From contig DATHXC010000011.1 of NCBI GenBank assembly GCA_035459965.1, forward strand, positions 62,001 through 126,000: a stretch of DNA of 64,000 nt, given 5' to 3'. A model generated the notes under the pieces. That model worked only from the letters and a program-made list of their open reading frames with translations. It had not been told where the DNA came from and did not search any database. Source of the DNA: DATHXC01 sp035459965 (GTDB lineage: Bacteria; Pseudomonadota; Gammaproteobacteria; Burkholderiales; Methylophilaceae). Shown here in pieces: positions 61,498 through 64,000 of the stretch; position 1 is the stretch's first letter; each line of letters starts with the position of its first letter. The translations under genes were made by a program, and so were the position numbers.

Positions 61498-63243
61498 TTA
61501 GAGATTGATTTTCTGTAGTAAAGGTTCCATTCTGTCGGTTTCGTGATTACCCAGAATTTTACGTGCGATCGGCACCACGGTTGGTAGGTCGGTTTGCAGT
61601 ACTTGGCGCTTCACCATCAGCACGTTGGACGGATGCATGGAGAATTGGCGCAAACCTAGCCCCAGCAACAACTTGGTCAGTTTGGCATCACCCGCCATTT
61701 CACCGCACACTGAAACCGGCTTATTAAGCTTTTGCCCGGCACGAATCGTCATCTCGATCATCATGAGCACCGCCGGATGCATGGGGTTATACAGGTGCGA
61801 GACGGTGTCGTCAGTGCGATCAATCGCCAGTGAATATTGAATCAGATCATTCGTGCCGATAGACAGGAAATCTAGTTCCTTGGCAAAAGCTTCCGCACAT
61901 ATTGCAGCAGCGGGAATCTCTATCATCCCGCCTACCTGTATATCTTCAACGAACGGTATTTTTTCGACACGCAGACTCTGCTTGGCACGCTCCAGCAATA
62001 ACAGCGTTTGTCGCAATTCGGTGATGGAAGATAGCATGGGGATGAGGATTTTGATATTGCCGTAATGCGAGGCCCGTAGCAGCGCGCGCAATTGCACATG
62101 GAACATCTGTGGCTCCGACAGGCACAGGCGAATCGCCCGCAAACCCAATGCAGGATTGGTGCAGGTACGTGCAGTATCCGAATTCATTTCCTTGTCTGCA
62201 CCCAGATCCAGCGTACGGATCGTTACTGGCAGGTCTTTCATGGCTTCTGCCACCTGCCGATAGGCAACAAACTGTTCTTCTTCATTCGGCATATCGCGCC
62301 GGTTCATGAAAAGAAACTCTGTCCGATACAGGCCCACTCCGGTAGCGCCTGCCGCCAGCACTTTGACCACATCGTCCGGCACTTCGATATTAGCCTGCAA
62401 CTCTACGGCAGTACCATCCAGCGTAACGGGCTTGGTGAGCTTTATACGCTTGAGCTTTTGCTGCTCGATTTCCCATTGTTCCTGCCGCAGCTTGTACTCA
62501 GCTAGCGTATCTTTATCCGGGTTGATAATGACAACACCCTGATTGCCGTCGACGATGATCAGTTCGCCATCACGGATCAGTGTTCTGGCGCGTTGCAGGG
62601 CAACAATGGAAGGGATGCTCAGGCTGCGCGCCAGAATGGCGGTATGTGAGGTTGCACCACCTACATCGGTGATGAAAGCCGCAAACTGGTGCTGTTTGAA
62701 CTGGATGGCGTCCGCTGGCGATAAATCATGCGCCACCAGGATAATGGCACTTTCCTGTTCTTTAATCTGTACCTGTCCAGGGTGGCCCAGCAATGTCTTG
62801 ATCACCCGCTCAACCACTTGTATGACATCCTGCTTCCGCTCGCGCAGGTATTCGTCTTCTATCTTGTCAAACTGCGCAACGATATCTTCCATCTGTTGCT
62901 TGAGCGCCCACTCGGCATTGCACAGCTCATCTTTAATGATGTTTTTTGGTACTTGCGATAGCGCATTGTCAGCCAATATCAACAGATGCGTGCTGACGAA
63001 TGCGCCTAACTCGGCAGGCGCTTTTTCGGGTAACTGGCTGCGTATGGTTTCCAGATCCTGACGCACACTGCTGACAGCATCGTCAAACCGCGTGATTTCC
63101 TGGGCAATCAGTTTTTTGGGAACTTTGTAGTGCACCACCTCAAGCAGCGCATGCGAAACCAGGTGCGCATTGCCAATCGCAATGCCGCCTGATACACCAA
63201 CTCCGTGTACGGTAAAGCTAGCGTGTGGTGTATTGATATTCAT
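61498..63243 (-). CDS. ptsI: PTS enzyme I (PEP-protein phosphotransferase)
   Basis: EI takes phosphate from PEP and passes it to HPr. The 581-residue product has the phosphohistidine segment DVGGATSHTAILARSLSIPSIV (His about 198), the PEP-binding GLYRTEFLFMNR, and FLSIGTNDLIQYSLAIDRT and VCGEMAGD segments. It is five bases after HPr and follows an EIIA-Man-type gene. In related betaproteobacteria this set lacks sugar permeases and serves regulation; no permease is visible here. Confidence 0.95.
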   Translation of the reverse strand: MNINTPHASFTVHGVGVSGGIAIGNAHLVSHALLEVVHYKVPKKLIAQEITRFDDAVSSVRQDLETIRSQLPEKAPAELGAFVSTHLLILADNALSQVPKNIIKDELCNAEWALKQQMEDIVAQFDKIEDEYLRERKQDVIQVVERVIKTLLGHPGQVQIKEQESAIILVAHDLSPADAIQFKQHQFAAFITDVGGATSHTAILARSLSIPSIVALQRARTLIRDGELIIVDGNQGVVIINPDKDTLAEYKLRQEQWEIEQQKLKRIKLTKPVTLDGTAVELQANIEVPDDVVKVLAAGATGVGLYRTEFLFMNRRDMPNEEEQFVAYRQVAEAMKDLPVTIRTLDLGADKEMNSDTARTCTNPALGLRAIRLCLSEPQMFHVQLRALLRASHYGNIKILIPMLSSITELRQTLLLLERAKQSLRVEKIPFVEDIQVGGMIEIPAAAICAEAFAKELDFLSIGTNDLIQYSLAIDRTDDTVSHLYNPMHPAVLMMIEMTIRAGQKLNKPVSVCGEMAGDAKLTKLLLGLGLRQFSMHPSNVLMVKRQVLQTDLPTVVPIARKILGNHETDRMEPLLQKINL

Positions 63244-63248
63244 AGTGC

Positions 63249-63518
63249 TTATTCGGGCTCACCAAAACGGCCATTGATGAGTTTCACCAGTGCATCCATA
63301 GCGGGCACCTCATCGTTGCCCGCGGTTTCCAGCGTGATGGTGCTACCCTTGCTGGCCGCCAGCATCATCACGCCCATGATGCTTTTTGCATTGACGCGTC
63401 TGCCGTTGCGCTCTATCCAGATTTCGCTGGCATACTGGCTTGCCGTTTGTGTGAGCTTGGTGGATGCACGTGCGTGCAGGCCCAGCTTGTTGATGATTTC
63501 AATTTCCTGCTTAATCAT
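63249..63518 (-). CDS. ptsH: HPr phosphocarrier protein
   Basis: This 89-residue protein carries phosphate from EI to EIIA. The phosphohistidine motif GLHARASTK (His about 15) and the regulatory serine region SIMGVMMLAASKGSTI (Ser about 46) are present. The Ser site fits control by an HPr kinase, which is not in the window. The spacing to ptsI is five bases. Confidence 0.95.
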   Translation of the reverse strand: MIKQEIEIINKLGLHARASTKLTQTASQYASEIWIERNGRRVNAKSIMGVMMLAASKGSTITLETAGNDEVPAMDALVKLINGRFGEPE

Positions 63519-63610
63519 ATTGTTATTGTTTCCCCATGTTTACCTAATTAGGTTTAGCTAATTAAATTGAGCGTATTAGATTTACTGCATTAAACCTACA
63601 TTATTAAGCG

Positions 63611-64000
63611 TTATTTAATCGCCTTGCATGCTTCTTCTGTAAAGTGGATAACACCTTCGCGGCCACCGCTCAGGGCTTTGTCTGCGAGTGTGGTGATGCT
63701 GCCGTTACGATAGGTCAGTGCACGTACCAGCATGGGCAGGTTAACGCCCGCGACGCCTTCAATGTGGCCCGGCTTGAGCAACCTGCCCACGATATTACAG
63801 GGCGTAGCACCGTAAATATCAGACAAGATCAGTACGCCATCACCTTCGTTAAGCTCATCCACCATATGTAATGCCAGCGGCAGCATGGTTGCCGGGTCGT
63901 CATGCGTGCCGATACCCAGCTGGTTGAGTAATGGCGGCCTGCATCCCATTACGTGGCTGGCACAGTGAATCAAGCTTTCGCCCAGTGTGCCGTGGGCAAT
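63611..64000 (-). CDS. PTS EIIA component, mannose type (truncated by window edge)
   Basis: The frame runs without a stop from the window end (64000) to 63611, about 129 residues; the N-terminal start is outside. IAHGTLGES at the truncated end contains the phosphohistidine, and VLILSDIYGATPCN and GVNLPMLVRAL are family segments of EIIA-Man. It lies 92 bases ahead of HPr. Without an EIIB/EIIC gene it is likely a regulatory target of the phosphorelay. Confidence 0.88.
   Translation of the reverse strand: MAHGTLGESLIHCASHVMGCRPPLLNQLGIGTHDDPATMLPLALHMVDELNEGDGVLILSDIYGATPCNIVGRLLKPGHIEGVAGVNLPMLVRALTYRNGSITTLADKALSGGREGVIHFTEEACKAIK

Overview
The window looks like chromosomal DNA of a betaproteobacterium with intermediate GC content. 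The best guess is the Methylophilaceae/Nitrosomonadales group, inferred from gene order and protein character rather than from a search. Supporting blocks are lpxL/htrB-like - dapF - DUF484 - xerC divergent from metK; an SAH riboswitch ahead of ahcY - PF04020 - metF; smg - dprA - LysM divergent from def - fmt - htpX - rsmB - DUF4390 - ntrYX-like; and a phosphotransferase trio (EIIA-Man type, HPr, EI) with no sugar permease visible. No prophage, insertion sequence, CRISPR array, rRNA or plasmid gene was seen.

Layout. 0-5.3 kb: a truncated CHASE3 sensor, lrgAB, two small membrane-protein genes, a ZnuD-like TonB-dependent receptor and a small Cys/His protein. 5.3-10.8 kb: ETF:quinone oxidoreductase, a LysR regulator, and divergent etfB-etfA-fpr closed by a strong bidirectional terminator. 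10.8-21.2 kb: an SDR/LysR pair, two large c-di-GMP proteins (receiver-PAS-GGDEF-EAL and GAF-PAS-GAF-PAS-GGDEF), a Tim44-like protein, a small secreted protein, a DUF3291 protein and a PAP2-like protein. 21.9-22.1 kb: tRNA-Val and tRNA-Asp with a promoter and terminator. 22.1-29.1 kb: an RND tripartite efflux operon with a divergent LysR gene. 29.1-32.9 kb: an AlkA-like glycosylase and Ada flanking a LysR/SDR pair, then sodB. 33.6-42.5 kb: xerC/dapF block, metK, an HD-GYP protein, and the riboswitch-controlled ahcY operon. 42.5-53.2 kb: smg-dprA-LysM, def-fmt, htpX-rsmB-DUF4390-ntrYX. 53.3-64 kb: an SRPBCC protein, an HDOD-GAF protein, two methyltransferases, an acidic protein, xthA, prlC, DUF4870, ptsI, HPr and a truncated EIIA.

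Themes. The methyl cycle is represented by metK, ahcY and metF, with SAH sensing in the ahcY leader. Signalling is rich: GGDEF, EAL, HD-GYP, HDOD, an NtrYX-like pair and a regulatory-type PTS. DNA repair is represented by the AlkA-like enzyme, Ada and XthA.

The most interesting non-coding signal is a family of hairpin repeats with a CTGCGAG...CTCGCAG core, found at gene ends and once over the start codon of the HD-GYP gene. The most interesting protein observations are an NtrX-like regulator whose AAA+ domain has lost Walker A and B residues and the GAFTGA region, a receiver domain without its conserved lysine, and homopolymer tracts in dapF and at the start of a GGDEF gene. I saw no clear previously undescribed multi-gene system; the repeat family and the degenerate NtrX are the best leads.
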